Shown here: one piece after another, positions 30,854-39,638 of the stretch
How the letters are laid out: each line of letters starts with the position of its first letter
How positions within the stretch are numbered: the stretch's first letter is position 1
DNA from: Mucilaginibacter daejeonensis
GTDB lineage: Bacteria > Bacteroidota > Bacteroidia > Sphingobacteriales > Sphingobacteriaceae
DNA: 64,000 nt
Reading direction: 5' to 3'
Assembly (NCBI RefSeq): GCF_020783335.1
Contig: NZ_CP086068.1
Location: 4,526,001-4,590,000 of the forward strand
Position numbers and translations under genes: made by a program
Notes under the pieces: model-generated
The model's database searches: none
The model's input: only the letters and a program-made list of their open reading frames with translations
Told to the model about the DNA's origin: nothing

Positions 30854-31156
30854 TTATTTTTTAAGTAAAGATCTTTTGATAAAATAGGTCATGAGCAGTA
30901 CGATGCCCTCGGCCGCTGCTGCAGGGATGCAGAAAAATCCTGCAAAAAGTGGGTTGCCGTTATATTCGCCCCAAAGCACTAAGGTGAAGATGAACGCGAT
31001 AATGAGCGACACCAACAGGATAAGCACCAACCTGCCCTTGCCAAAGAACGGCTTAAGCAACAGCCACTGGATCACCCGTGCGATCACGAATACCGGGAAG
31101 CTCATGTAAGCGATGAGCATGAACAGCTCGGGCAATGATATTTTTTGGTGAAGCAT
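30854..31156 (-). CDS. Small hypothetical membrane protein
   Basis: 100 residues with three hydrophobic segments: about 10-32 (LFMLIAYMSFPVFVIARVIQ), 42-62 (LVLILLVSLIIAFIFTLVLW) and 70-92. No known motif. It sits between the ABC permease (3-base gap) and aroK (no gap), so the three genes are probably co-transcribed. Function not assignable from sequence. Confidence 0.7.
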   Translation of the reverse strand: MLHQKISLPELFMLIAYMSFPVFVIARVIQWLLLKPFFGKGRLVLILLVSLIIAFIFTLVLWGEYNGNPLFAGFFCIPAAAAEGIVLLMTYFIKRSLLKK

Positions 31157-31159
31157 CGG

Positions 31160-32221
31160 TTAACTGAATTTGACCCGCGGATCGATCCATACGTAGATCA
31201 CATCGACCATAATATTGATGATCACAAAAATAAAGGCAATGAATAAGATCGAGCCAATGATCACCGGAAAATCAGACATCTCCAGGGCATCCACCGTCAC
31301 TTTTCCCAAGCCATTATAGCCGAACACATACTCCACAAAGAACGAACCTGCCAGCAACGAGGCGAACCAGTTGGCAATGGCCGTGATCACCGGATTGATC
31401 GCATTGGGCAGCGCATGACGGTAGATGACCGTATTTCTGCTCAAACCTTTGGCCTTGGCGGTGCGGATAAAATCCTGCCCTAACACCTCGAGCATAGAGC
31501 TGCGGGTGAGTTGTACGATGATAGCCAACGGGCGTAAACCCAGCGTGACCGCCGGCAGGATGACGTTACTCCAGGTGAGCACCTCGCCTTTGAACGGGTC
31601 GTAGCTGTATAAACTACCGGTCATGTTCAACCCGGTATAACGGTTCCAAACAAAGCCGAACAGCCAGGCAATGATGATACCGGCAAAGAACGATGGTGCC
31701 GATATACCTAGCACCGAAAAGCCAACTGCCAAGCGGTCGATCCAGGTATTTTGATGGACGGCGCTTAGCACACCCAACAATATGCCTAATACGATCGCCA
31801 TCAGCATAGCCAGCACGGCCAGCACGAGGGTATTAGGGATAACTTGCATTAGCAGTTCGGCCACATCCTTATGTGTCTGGTACGAACGGCGCAGGTAGGG
31901 CCATTTCAGGCAAACTGCATGCGTGGCCGATACTGGGAACAACTTTATATATCCGTACCGCTCCTGCTCCTCGGCACTGCGCTCATGTATGCCAATGGGC
32001 GAAAGATCATTTAAATAATAAAGGAACTGCACGGGCACAGGCTTATCTAACCCGAACTCCTTACGCACTGCCTCCAACGACTGTACATCGGCGCGCTGAC
32101 CTTGGGTCATGCGGGCAGGGTCCACCGGTAGTATGTTGAACAGGAAGAACACCACCACCACGATGCCCAGCATCACGGCCAGGCTATATCCTATTTTACG
32201 AAGCAGGTAATTGATGATCAT
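31160..32221 (-). CDS. Peptide/nickel-type ABC transporter permease (OppB/DppB family)
   Basis: 353 residues. N-terminal YLLRKIGYSLAVMLGIVVVVFFLFNILPVDPARM matches the start of OppB/DppB permeases. Six membrane helices and the EAA-type cytoplasmic loop (QDFIRTAKAKGLSRNTVIYRHALPNAINP) that docks to the ATPase. The periplasmic loop is enlarged (residues ~50-115), as in many Bacteroidota homologues. No OppC-like permease, ATPase or binding protein lies nearby, so the partners must be encoded elsewhere. Next to it are a DoxX-type gene (4-base gap) and a small membrane protein. Confidence 0.88.
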   Translation of the reverse strand: MIINYLLRKIGYSLAVMLGIVVVVFFLFNILPVDPARMTQGQRADVQSLEAVRKEFGLDKPVPVQFLYYLNDLSPIGIHERSAEEQERYGYIKLFPVSATHAVCLKWPYLRRSYQTHKDVAELLMQVIPNTLVLAVLAMLMAIVLGILLGVLSAVHQNTWIDRLAVGFSVLGISAPSFFAGIIIAWLFGFVWNRYTGLNMTGSLYSYDPFKGEVLTWSNVILPAVTLGLRPLAIIVQLTRSSMLEVLGQDFIRTAKAKGLSRNTVIYRHALPNAINPVITAIANWFASLLAGSFFVEYVFGYNGLGKVTVDALEMSDFPVIIGSILFIAFIFVIINIMVDVIYVWIDPRVKFS

Positions 32222-32225
32222 GCCA

Positions 32226-33422
32226 CTATTGCTTTTGCAGGTATCGCTTCACCAAACCATCATACGAAGGTATGGTATGATGATGCCATTTATTGATCAC
32301 CGTGCCATTCTTGAGCAGTATCACACCCGGGTTAGCCCGTACCATGGTCTTGAGCGGCACGCCATCAGCATGAAATATCTCAAAGACCAGATGGTGCTGC
32401 TTGCTGAATGCTGCCGCATCGGCAGGTGAGGCTGCGGTAAGCATGACCGTACGCATGTTGTAATTTTGCCGCAGATCAATGGCCATAGCGTTCAATTTGC
32501 CCAAGGCGGCCTCATTGGCATGATGGAGGTCATACGCTACGACCACCAGACTGTAGAACGGGTTGCCTAATAGTTCTTGCGTATAATCACTGCCATGACC
32601 ATCATTGATACCCAGATCGCGGATCTTGGGTTCAAAGCCTTTTTTGATGAGTTTGCGCTCCGGGTCGCCCTGTATCTGCCAATTAGCGTCTTTCCAAATG
32701 CCGCTTTTCAGGTACTCCTTGTCGTTCATGTTCTTCTCGGTACCAGTGGCTTTATTCTTGAGATGATAGGTCAGTTCGTACTCATCGGGCAAAGCACCGG
32801 CAGGGGTACTCATTTGTTGCGGGATGTTATTGCCTATCCTGTAAGGCAAAAAGTCGAACACGGGCAGGAAGTTGTAGGTGTACAGTCCGATGCCTAATGA
32901 CACTACAACTGCGGCGGTAAGCCAGATCTTCTCGGCCTTTTCGCTCACCAGCGGCCTGATGCTTTTGCGGTTGAAGAACACGACCAGCACCAAGGCCAGC
33001 AATACCATATCCTTACCGAACGATTGCCATGGCGTAAGCGGTATGGCATCGCCAAAACAACCACAGGTTTGCACCACCTTAAAAAAGGCAGAATAAAACG
33101 TCAGGAACCCGAAGAAGATGATCAGTAGCAAAAGCCCCCAGGTCACGGTGTTGATGCGTATACCGATCAGCAACGTAAAACCCAGCACCATTTCCATGGC
33201 ACAAAGTATTATACATAAACTTAGCGACAGATCATTCAAAAAGGTCATGTGGAACACCTCAAAGTATTCTTCCAGCTTATACGAGAAGCCGAGTGGATCA
33301 TTAGCCTTGATCAGCCCCGAAAATATAAAGAGCAGGCCTACGGCTATGCGGCAAAACCATACCCCCCAGCCCCCTAAAGGGGGAGTTGGAACGTTGTCCT
33401 TATGATATGTAGATGTATCCAA
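32226..33422 (-). CDS. BT_3928-type protein: DoxX membrane domain plus thioredoxin-like domain
   Basis: 398 residues. An N-terminal DoxX-like four-helix membrane domain (RIAVGLLFIFSGLIKANDPLGFSYKLEEYFE, CAMEMVLGFTLLIG, FYSAFFKVVQTCGCFGDAIP) is followed by a further membrane segment near 165-185 and a ~200-residue soluble C-terminal region with a thioredoxin-like strand pattern (FYSLVVVAYDLHH, ANPGVILLKNGTVINKW). The CGCFGD pair in the membrane domain suggests redox chemistry. It precedes an ABC permease and follows DUF1599, an association common in Bacteroidota. The only usable start is TTG 33422; the first ~22 residues, with PTPPLGGWGV, derive from a repeat element. Confidence 0.82.
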   Translation of the reverse strand: MDTSTYHKDNVPTPPLGGWGVWFCRIAVGLLFIFSGLIKANDPLGFSYKLEEYFEVFHMTFLNDLSLSLCIILCAMEMVLGFTLLIGIRINTVTWGLLLLIIFFGFLTFYSAFFKVVQTCGCFGDAIPLTPWQSFGKDMVLLALVLVVFFNRKSIRPLVSEKAEKIWLTAAVVVSLGIGLYTYNFLPVFDFLPYRIGNNIPQQMSTPAGALPDEYELTYHLKNKATGTEKNMNDKEYLKSGIWKDANWQIQGDPERKLIKKGFEPKIRDLGINDGHGSDYTQELLGNPFYSLVVVAYDLHHANEAALGKLNAMAIDLRQNYNMRTVMLTAASPADAAAFSKQHHLVFEIFHADGVPLKTMVRANPGVILLKNGTVINKWHHHTIPSYDGLVKRYLQKQ

Positions 33423-33478
33423 TCTATTATTTTTAAATACTTCAAGAGTTCCCCCTTCAGGGGGTTAGGGGGTTTTGA
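33359..33478. repeat. CCCCCT palindromic element, copy 1
   Basis: Two ~26-bp arms in inverted orientation (CCCCCCAGCCCCCTAAAGGG at left; AGGGGGTTAGGGGG at right) each contain a CCCCCTnnAGGGGG palindrome and flank a ~66-bp spacer. It covers the last codons and stop of DUF1599 (ACCCCCTAA) and the first ~22 codons of the DoxX-type gene. A related copy lies at 42149-42238. Confidence 0.8.
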
Positions 33479-33998
33479 TCAATGCGAATACCGCGTAGTT
33501 GAGCATATCCTGATAGTTTGCCTTTACCCCTTCTGATGCCAGGGTAAGTCCCTGATTATCCTCGATCTGTTTTACACGGAGCAATTTCATCAGGATCAGA
33601 TCAGTGAGCGAACTGACACGCATATCGCGCCAGGCCTCTCCGTAGTCATGATTTTTGGCCATCATCAGGTCACGGGTCTCGTTGGCAAAGCGATCAAATA
33701 ACTGCGCCACCTGGTCGACCGGCATTTCCAATGGCGTATCCGCACCACATTCCAGTTGCATCATGGCGATCAAGCAGTAATTGACGATGCCGATGTACTC
33801 GCCCTTGATGTCATCGCCCACCATCGATACTTTTTTCTCCTCCAGCGTGCGGATGCGCTGCGCCTTGATGAAGATCTGATCGGTAATGGATGATGGCCTA
33901 AGGATGCGCCAGGCCGTACCGTAATCGCGTGTTTTTTTGATGAACAGGCTTTTACAGTTGTCGATCACGGCATTATATTCTGCTATGGTATTGCTCAA
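33465..33998 (-). CDS. DUF1599 domain protein
   Basis: 177 residues with two internal repeats of the DUF1599 unit: CKSLFIKKTRDYGTAWRILRPSSITDQIFIKAQRI and RDLMMAKNHDYGEAWRDMRVSSLTDLILMKLLRV, each with a K-x-(R/H)DYG-x-AWR core, which resembles nucleotide-pyrophosphohydrolase-like all-alpha folds. Function is unproven. The start is TTG 33998; no in-frame ATG lies upstream or near. The final TP-stop is supplied by the CCCCCT element. It is divergent from folP, with 62 bases between. Confidence 0.85.
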   Translation of the reverse strand: MSNTIAEYNAVIDNCKSLFIKKTRDYGTAWRILRPSSITDQIFIKAQRIRTLEEKKVSMVGDDIKGEYIGIVNYCLIAMMQLECGADTPLEMPVDQVAQLFDRFANETRDLMMAKNHDYGEAWRDMRVSSLTDLILMKLLRVKQIEDNQGLTLASEGVKANYQDMLNYAVFALIKTP

Positions 33999-34024
33999 AA
34001 CGGTAGATCTTACTTTTAGTGAAC

Positions 34025-34032
34025 TATATTTG
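34025..34032 (+). promoter_or_regulatory. folP -7 box
   Basis: TATATTTG matches TAnnTTTG, 28 bases before ATG 34061, in the short divergent gap with DUF1599. No ideal -33 box. Confidence 0.5.
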
Positions 34033-34060
34033 CGGCACCGGTAAATATACCCGGCCGTAA

Positions 34061-34933
34061 ATGGCTAAAGATACAGTTTTTCGTAAAAAGGCGATCATTA
34101 ATGCAGGTGGTAAGCTGATCGATCTGAGTGTGCCTCAAGTGATGGGCATCATCAACCTTACGCCCGATTCTTTCTTTAGTGCAAGCCGCAAACCTGCGGT
34201 AGATGACGCCGTGCTGCAAGCCAAGCAAATGCTTGCCGAAGGTGCTGGAATGCTCGATCTGGGCGCTTACTCATCTCGCCCGGGCGCTGCTGACATTGGT
34301 CCGCAGGAGGAGAAGGACCGTCTGCTACCAGCGGTTGAGGCTATCGTAAAAGCTTATCCTGATGCGGTATTATCTATCGATACCTTTAGAGCTGATGTTG
34401 CCGAGGAGGCCATTAAGGCCGGAGCACACATTATTAATGACATAGGCGGCGGCACCTTAGATGAGGACATGTTCAGCACCGTGGCCCGCTTGCAGGTTCC
34501 TTACATATTAATGCACATGAAAGGAACTCCACAAAACATGGTACAAATGGCCAGTTATACCGATATATTCAGCGAGGTGTTCGACCATTTTGTGGAGCGT
34601 TATGAGACCCTGCGTGGCATGGGCATCCACGATGTGATCCTTGACCCCGGCTTTGGTTTTGCCAAGACCGCCGAACATAGCTACGAATTGCTTGATCGTA
34701 TGAGCGGCTTCAAGATGTTGCAACTACCTTTATTGGCAGGCGTATCGCGCAAGCGCATAATCTACGGGCTATTGGGCACCACCGCCAACGAGGCATTGAA
34801 CGGCACCACCGTGCTGAACACCATAGCGCTCAACAAGGGGGCCGACATTTTAAGAGTGCACGATGTTAAAGCGGCAGTAGAAGCCGTGAAGCTGTGGCAT
34901 GCGGTAAGCAATGCAGGCGAACACGACAAATAA
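34061..34933 (+). CDS. folP: Dihydropteroate synthase
   Basis: 290 residues. TIM-barrel motifs in order: MGIINLTPDSFF (pterin/pyrophosphate), DLGAYSSRPGA, VLSIDTF, IINDIGGG, MHMKGTPQNMV, DPGFGFAKT, and GVSRKRIIYG. It condenses p-aminobenzoate with hydroxymethyl-dihydropterin pyrophosphate in folate synthesis and is the sulfonamide target. The short N-terminal extension before the barrel is ordinary for Bacteroidota. It converges on the cyanophycinase gene with 16 bases between and no hairpin. Confidence 0.95.
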   Translation: MAKDTVFRKKAIINAGGKLIDLSVPQVMGIINLTPDSFFSASRKPAVDDAVLQAKQMLAEGAGMLDLGAYSSRPGAADIGPQEEKDRLLPAVEAIVKAYPDAVLSIDTFRADVAEEAIKAGAHIINDIGGGTLDEDMFSTVARLQVPYILMHMKGTPQNMVQMASYTDIFSEVFDHFVERYETLRGMGIHDVILDPGFGFAKTAEHSYELLDRMSGFKMLQLPLLAGVSRKRIIYGLLGTTANEALNGTTVLNTIALNKGADILRVHDVKAAVEAVKLWHAVSNAGEHDK

Positions 34934-34949
34934 CGACCAGAAAAATCTA

Positions 34950-35864
34950 TTACTGATCTCGGTCAGGCAACTGCAAATACTCGCCTTCCTCGATCACAGC
35001 TTTCTTTTTAATCACCAGGCGTTGCTGCGAGATATCGTAACGGTCGAAGATGGACATCACGTGGACCTTCAGCCCGTCGATAGATACCGGCGCGCCCAGT
35101 TCTACGTCGTAAATATTGGTCTCTACTATATTACGGCCATCTACCACAATGGTCAGGCCCGAACCTATGGCCTCCATCATGTTACCTTCGGTGATCAGCA
35201 GGCCGGCATCTTCGCCCAAACCTATACCCAGCATGCCCGGGTTACTGGCCACTGCGTAGAACAAACGGCCTATGCGTCCGCGCTGTACAAAGTGGGTATC
35301 AATGATCATGTGATCAATAAAGCCTAAACCGGCGGTGATCTGCACCTCGCCTTTTACAAGGGCCTCATTGCTCGATCCACGGTAGATCATATTGGTAGAC
35401 GCGGCTGCCGCCCCTGCCGAGGTGCCTGCTATAATGAAATTTTCTTTTTGATAGCGGTTCTTCAAGATCTGCAAAAATTCGGTACCACCGAATATGGAAC
35501 TTAAGCGCAACTGATCGCCACCGCTGAACATCACCACATCGGCCCTGCGAATGCGCTCGAGCACCTCAGGGTCCTGGGCATCCTCGCGGCTGCGGATATC
35601 TAAAATGTTGATGTTGGTGATCGATAGCTGGTTGAAGGATCTAATATATTCCTGACCTACTAACTCGGGGATCTGGGAGGCGGTCACCACGATCTCGACC
35701 TGTGAACCTAAGCCTTTTGCCGATTCGTTGATAATGCGGCGAAGGATACCGCGTTCGAAGAACTTGATGTAATGCGGCTGCATGATGTGTTCTTCGGCAC
35801 TCAAATTAGTGCCCATATCTACTGCTCCGCCTATGATAACTAATTTACCTTTCGGCTCATTCAT
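34950..35864 (-). CDS. cphB: Cyanophycinase
   Basis: 304 residues, peptidase family S51. Early KLVIIGGAVD, the FSGGDQ turn, and the nucleophile elbow GTSAGA with Ser149, followed by a downstream GLGFIDHMIIDTHFVQRGRIGRL stretch that carries the catalytic His region. It hydrolyses cyanophycin, the multi-L-arginyl-poly-L-aspartate storage polymer, to beta-Asp-Arg dipeptides. It has no signal peptide, so it is a cytoplasmic enzyme. The synthetase gene is divergent, 209 bases away, which makes a synthesis/degradation pair. No isoaspartyl dipeptidase, needed to complete breakdown, is in the window. Confidence 0.93.
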   Translation of the reverse strand: MNEPKGKLVIIGGAVDMGTNLSAEEHIMQPHYIKFFERGILRRIINESAKGLGSQVEIVVTASQIPELVGQEYIRSFNQLSITNINILDIRSREDAQDPEVLERIRRADVVMFSGGDQLRLSSIFGGTEFLQILKNRYQKENFIIAGTSAGAAAASTNMIYRGSSNEALVKGEVQITAGLGFIDHMIIDTHFVQRGRIGRLFYAVASNPGMLGIGLGEDAGLLITEGNMMEAIGSGLTIVVDGRNIVETNIYDVELGAPVSIDGLKVHVMSIFDRYDISQQRLVIKKKAVIEEGEYLQLPDRDQ

Positions 35865-36073
35865 CCTTTTAAATTAACTGGTACAATTACAAAGTAATAA
35901 AAAAATGAAAGGATACCACACATTTGATCGATAAAATTGCTTTATATCAGCAAAAACCGTAACGCCTTAACACTAACATTAAATTAAAGCACGATATAGT
36001 CCCGCCAAAGCTGCTTTGATAGAACATACTGAGTTATTGACCCATTACGAACGATACTGATCGATCATCATAT

Positions 36074-38692
36074 ATGAAAATAGAGAACATTCAGGTGCTG
36101 CGTGGCCCCAACATTTGGAGCGTTACGCGCAAAAAACTGATACAAATGCGCCTGGACCTGGAAGAGATGGAGCACAGGCCCACCAACACCATCGAAGGCT
36201 TTTACGAACGCCTCAAGACACTTATACCCAGCATGTACGGCCACCGCTGTTCACCTGGCGTACCTGGTGGTTTTTTTGAACGGGTGGAACAAGGCACCTG
36301 GATGGGCCATGTGATCGAACACATTGCCCTGGAGATACAAAGCCTTGCCGGCATGTACACCGGTTTTGGCCGTACCCGTGAGACCAAGACACCAGGCACC
36401 TACAATGTAGTGTTCAACTACGTGGAGGAGAAGGTGGGCGTTTTTGCGGCCGAGGCTGCCGTGCGCATAGCTGAAGCCCTGATCGCCGGTGAGAGCTACG
36501 CGCTGGAGGCCGATATACAGACCATGCGCGAGATAAGGGAGAACACTCGTTTAGGACCGAGTACCGGATCGATCGTGGAAGAGGCCATAGCGCGTGATAT
36601 CCCTTGGATAAGGTTGAACAATCAATCGTTGGTGCAGCTGGGCTATGGTAAGAACCAGGTGCGCATCCGTGCCACCATGACCGAGAAGACCAGCAGCATA
36701 GCCGTGGATCTGGCCAGTAACAAGGAAGAGACCAAGCGTATATTGCAGGAGCAGGCCATCCCCGTGGCCAAAGGCATGACCATATCCTCAGCTGCCGATG
36801 TGAAGACCGCCATCAAGAAGGTCGGCTTCCCACTGGTATTTAAACCGCTGGATGGCAACCACGGCCGTGGCGCCACCATTAACGTAAAGACCGAAGAGGA
36901 CGCAGTGCTGGCTTTTGAGCATGCGTCCAAGATATCGCGCAAGGTGATCGTAGAGCGATTCATCAGTGGTTTTGATTTCAGGGTATTGGTGATCGATAAC
37001 AAGATGGTGGCCGCAGCGCTGCGCGTACCTGCCCATGTTAAGGGCGATGGCCGATCGACCATCCAACAACTGATCGATAAGGAGAACATGGACCCACGCC
37101 GTGGTTACGGCCACGAGAACGTGCTGACCCACATCTCGATAGACCGCGATACGCTGGACCTGCTGACTAAAAAAGGTTATACGCTGGAAAGCGTGCCTGC
37201 CGACGGGGTCACGGTATATTTGAAATCGACCGCTAACCTGAGCACAGGTGGTACCTCTATCGATGTGACCGACCAGGTACACCCCGAGAACGTTTTTATT
37301 TGTGAGCGTATATCGCGCGTGATAGGACTGGATATCTGTGGTATAGATATTATGGCACCGAACCTGACCGAGCCACTGATCGAGAATGGTGGTGTAGTGT
37401 TAGAGGTGAACGCAGCACCCGGCTTCAGGATGCACATTGCCCCAAGCGAAGGTTTACCACGCAACGTGGCCGGCCATGTGCTGGACATGCTATATCCGCA
37501 GGGGCGTTCGGCACGCATACCGATCATTGCCACAACTGGCACCAATGGCAAGACCACCACTACCCGCCTGATCGCCCACATTGTTAAGAATAATGGCTAC
37601 CGCGTAGGTTTTACCACCAGCGATGGCATCTACGTGCAGAACACCATGCTGGTGAAAGGTGATACCACTGGTCCGCATAGTACGGAGTTCATTTTAAAAG
37701 ACCCGACGGTAGAGTTCGCGGTGTTGGAAACTGCCCGTGGCGGTATCTTACGCTCAGGTTTGGGTTTTGGCCAGTCAGACATTGGTGTGATCACCAATAT
37801 ACAGCCAGATCATTTGGGCATATCTGACATCCATACGCTGGAAGATCTAGCCCGTGTGAAAAGCGTGGTGATCGATTCGGTGAAAAAAGGCGGATGGGGC
37901 GTGGTCAACGCTGATAGCAAACATTGCGTAAGCATCGCTAAAAAAGCACATTGCCAGATCGCCTACTTCAGCCTCAACGAGGAGAACCCTGTGGTGAAGG
38001 CGCATTGCCAAAAAGGCGGCGTGGCCTGCGTATTGGAGAACGGCTTCATCACCATTAAAAAAGGCGACTGGAAGATCAGGGTGCAACGGGTATCGCAAGT
38101 GCCGGTGACCTTTGGCGGAACGGTGAGCTTTATGATCGAGAACGTGCTGGCCGCCACGCTGGCCACTTACCTTTGGGGCTTCAAGACCGAGGATATCAAA
38201 ACATCACTGCAAAGTTTTGTACCGTCGGCGGCGCAAACACCTGGACGCATGAACATCTTCAACTTTAAGGAGTTCAGGTTCATGGTCGATTTTGCACACA
38301 ACCCGAATGGCTATCACGGCATCAAGGATTTCCTTTCGCATATCGATTCGCCGCAAAAGATCGGTTTGATCGCCGGTACAGGTGACCGCCGCGATGAGGA
38401 CATCCGCGAGTTGGGCCGTATAGCTGCAAGTATGTTCGACCACATTTTACTGCGCCAGGCCGATCACCTGCGTGGCCGTACCCGCGAGAACATTATGGAC
38501 CTGATGATCGAGGGCATCAGGGAAGTAAAACCTGACATGCCATACGAGCGCCTCGAAGATCATGTGGATGCCATTGCCTACGCGATCAATTTAGCCCAAC
38601 CCGGTGCCTTTGTGACCACCCTGAGCGATGCCGTACATGGTGCCATCGATATCGTGCAGAACTATCATGAGCGGGAACGCACCGGGAGCTGA
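36074..38692 (+). CDS. cphA: Cyanophycin synthetase
   Basis: 872 residues, the usual length for CphA1. The N-terminal domain (to ~160) has FYERLKTLIPSMYGHRCSPG and GHVIEHIALEIQSL. A central ATP-grasp domain includes VFKPLDGNHGRGATINV near residue 257 and EVNAAPGFRMH. The C-terminal Mur-ligase-like domain starts at the P-loop TGTNGKTTTTR near 488 and includes DFAHNPNGYHG. ATP-grasp adds Asp to the backbone and the Mur-like domain adds Arg to the side chain. The product is a nitrogen reserve. The gene stands alone, divergent from cphB, with a terminator behind it. Confidence 0.95.
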   Translation: MKIENIQVLRGPNIWSVTRKKLIQMRLDLEEMEHRPTNTIEGFYERLKTLIPSMYGHRCSPGVPGGFFERVEQGTWMGHVIEHIALEIQSLAGMYTGFGRTRETKTPGTYNVVFNYVEEKVGVFAAEAAVRIAEALIAGESYALEADIQTMREIRENTRLGPSTGSIVEEAIARDIPWIRLNNQSLVQLGYGKNQVRIRATMTEKTSSIAVDLASNKEETKRILQEQAIPVAKGMTISSAADVKTAIKKVGFPLVFKPLDGNHGRGATINVKTEEDAVLAFEHASKISRKVIVERFISGFDFRVLVIDNKMVAAALRVPAHVKGDGRSTIQQLIDKENMDPRRGYGHENVLTHISIDRDTLDLLTKKGYTLESVPADGVTVYLKSTANLSTGGTSIDVTDQVHPENVFICERISRVIGLDICGIDIMAPNLTEPLIENGGVVLEVNAAPGFRMHIAPSEGLPRNVAGHVLDMLYPQGRSARIPIIATTGTNGKTTTTRLIAHIVKNNGYRVGFTTSDGIYVQNTMLVKGDTTGPHSTEFILKDPTVEFAVLETARGGILRSGLGFGQSDIGVITNIQPDHLGISDIHTLEDLARVKSVVIDSVKKGGWGVVNADSKHCVSIAKKAHCQIAYFSLNEENPVVKAHCQKGGVACVLENGFITIKKGDWKIRVQRVSQVPVTFGGTVSFMIENVLAATLATYLWGFKTEDIKTSLQSFVPSAAQTPGRMNIFNFKEFRFMVDFAHNPNGYHGIKDFLSHIDSPQKIGLIAGTGDRRDEDIRELGRIAASMFDHILLRQADHLRGRTRENIMDLMIEGIREVKPDMPYERLEDHVDAIAYAINLAQPGAFVTTLSDAVHGAIDIVQNYHERERTGS

Positions 38693-38711
38693 TGCTTAGA
38701 TAGATGAAAAT

Positions 38712-38740
38712 AAAAAGGTGGTCGATGTGGCCGCCTTTTT
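38712..38740. terminator. Bidirectional terminator after cphA
   Basis: AAAAAGGTGG (38712-38721) pairs with CCGCCTTTTT (38731-38740), one G-U pair, 9-base loop. It lies between convergent cphA and the GT2 gene. Confidence 0.85.
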
Positions 38741-38759
38741 TATTTTACATACAAAATGA

Positions 38760-39638
38760 TCACTTGATGATCTTGTAATTGCGGTATTCGCTTACGCGCC
38801 AGCCGGTCCAGTCCTCGATCTTTTGCAGGATGCGGCGCCTTAACGGCATTTGCCTGGCAATGGCTTTCTGATCTACGTTCAGGTTCCAGTTCTGGGCTTT
38901 GATGCGGCGCTGCATGACGGCAGGGTGGGTGCCTTCAAAAGGTAACAAACGATCGGCGTTCTTAAAGTCGAACTCAAAGGTTTGCGGCAGGTTCTCGTTC
39001 AGCCAGGCATCATCATGGTAGAACTGGTTGAAATTGCGCAGCTTACTTTCTAACCCTTTGGGTGCTTTGACCCAGCCATAATGGTAGATGTAAGCATCGA
39101 TCAATTTCACATTGATCTTCCGGTCGTTCCACCTAAAGCCTTGAGCATCCCGGTAAGAGTGGATATTTTGGTTATTGCGAACGATGCGTATCTCGCGGCG
39201 ATACCACCGGCGCGAATGGGCGATGTAGCTATATGAGCCGTAAAAGTGCAGGTACTTGAATAGTAGGCCTTCCACTTTTTTATCTTGTAGGTTATCATGC
39301 ATGGCCTGTTGGATCACGGGCAGGTACTTTTCGTGTACCACCTCATCACCTTGTATGTAAAAGGCCCAGTCCACATCGGGTGATAGGGCCGCGAATGCTT
39401 TGTCGGTCTCCTGGGCAAATACCCGTCCGCCCTCGCGCAGGCTTTCGTCCCAAACGGTATCAATGATGCGGATCTTGGCCGAATCGATACCCCTTACCAA
39501 TTCTTCGGTACCATCGTCACTACTGCCCAGGGCGATCACGAATTCATCGCAAAGGGGTAGGATGGACGTAATGGCTTCCACCACGGGGTAATCGTTCCTG
39601 ACCGCGTTACGGATAAAAGTAAAACCGGCTACCTTCAT
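38760..39638 (-). CDS. Glycosyltransferase family 2
   Basis: 292 residues. GT-A fold: MKVAGFTFIRNAVRNDYPVVEAI at the start, DEFVIALGSSDDGTEELV (nucleotide binding) and WAFYIQGDEVVHE in place of the DxD metal site. A C-terminal basic region (MPLRRRILQKIEDWTGWRVSEYRNYK) follows. No membrane helix. Similar proteins add sugars to lipopolysaccharide or surface glycans; the acceptor is unknown. The ATG overlaps the stop of lnt by four bases, so it is translated with it. Confidence 0.87.
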   Translation of the reverse strand: MKVAGFTFIRNAVRNDYPVVEAITSILPLCDEFVIALGSSDDGTEELVRGIDSAKIRIIDTVWDESLREGGRVFAQETDKAFAALSPDVDWAFYIQGDEVVHEKYLPVIQQAMHDNLQDKKVEGLLFKYLHFYGSYSYIAHSRRWYRREIRIVRNNQNIHSYRDAQGFRWNDRKINVKLIDAYIYHYGWVKAPKGLESKLRNFNQFYHDDAWLNENLPQTFEFDFKNADRLLPFEGTHPAVMQRRIKAQNWNLNVDQKAIARQMPLRRRILQKIEDWTGWRVSEYRNYKIIK

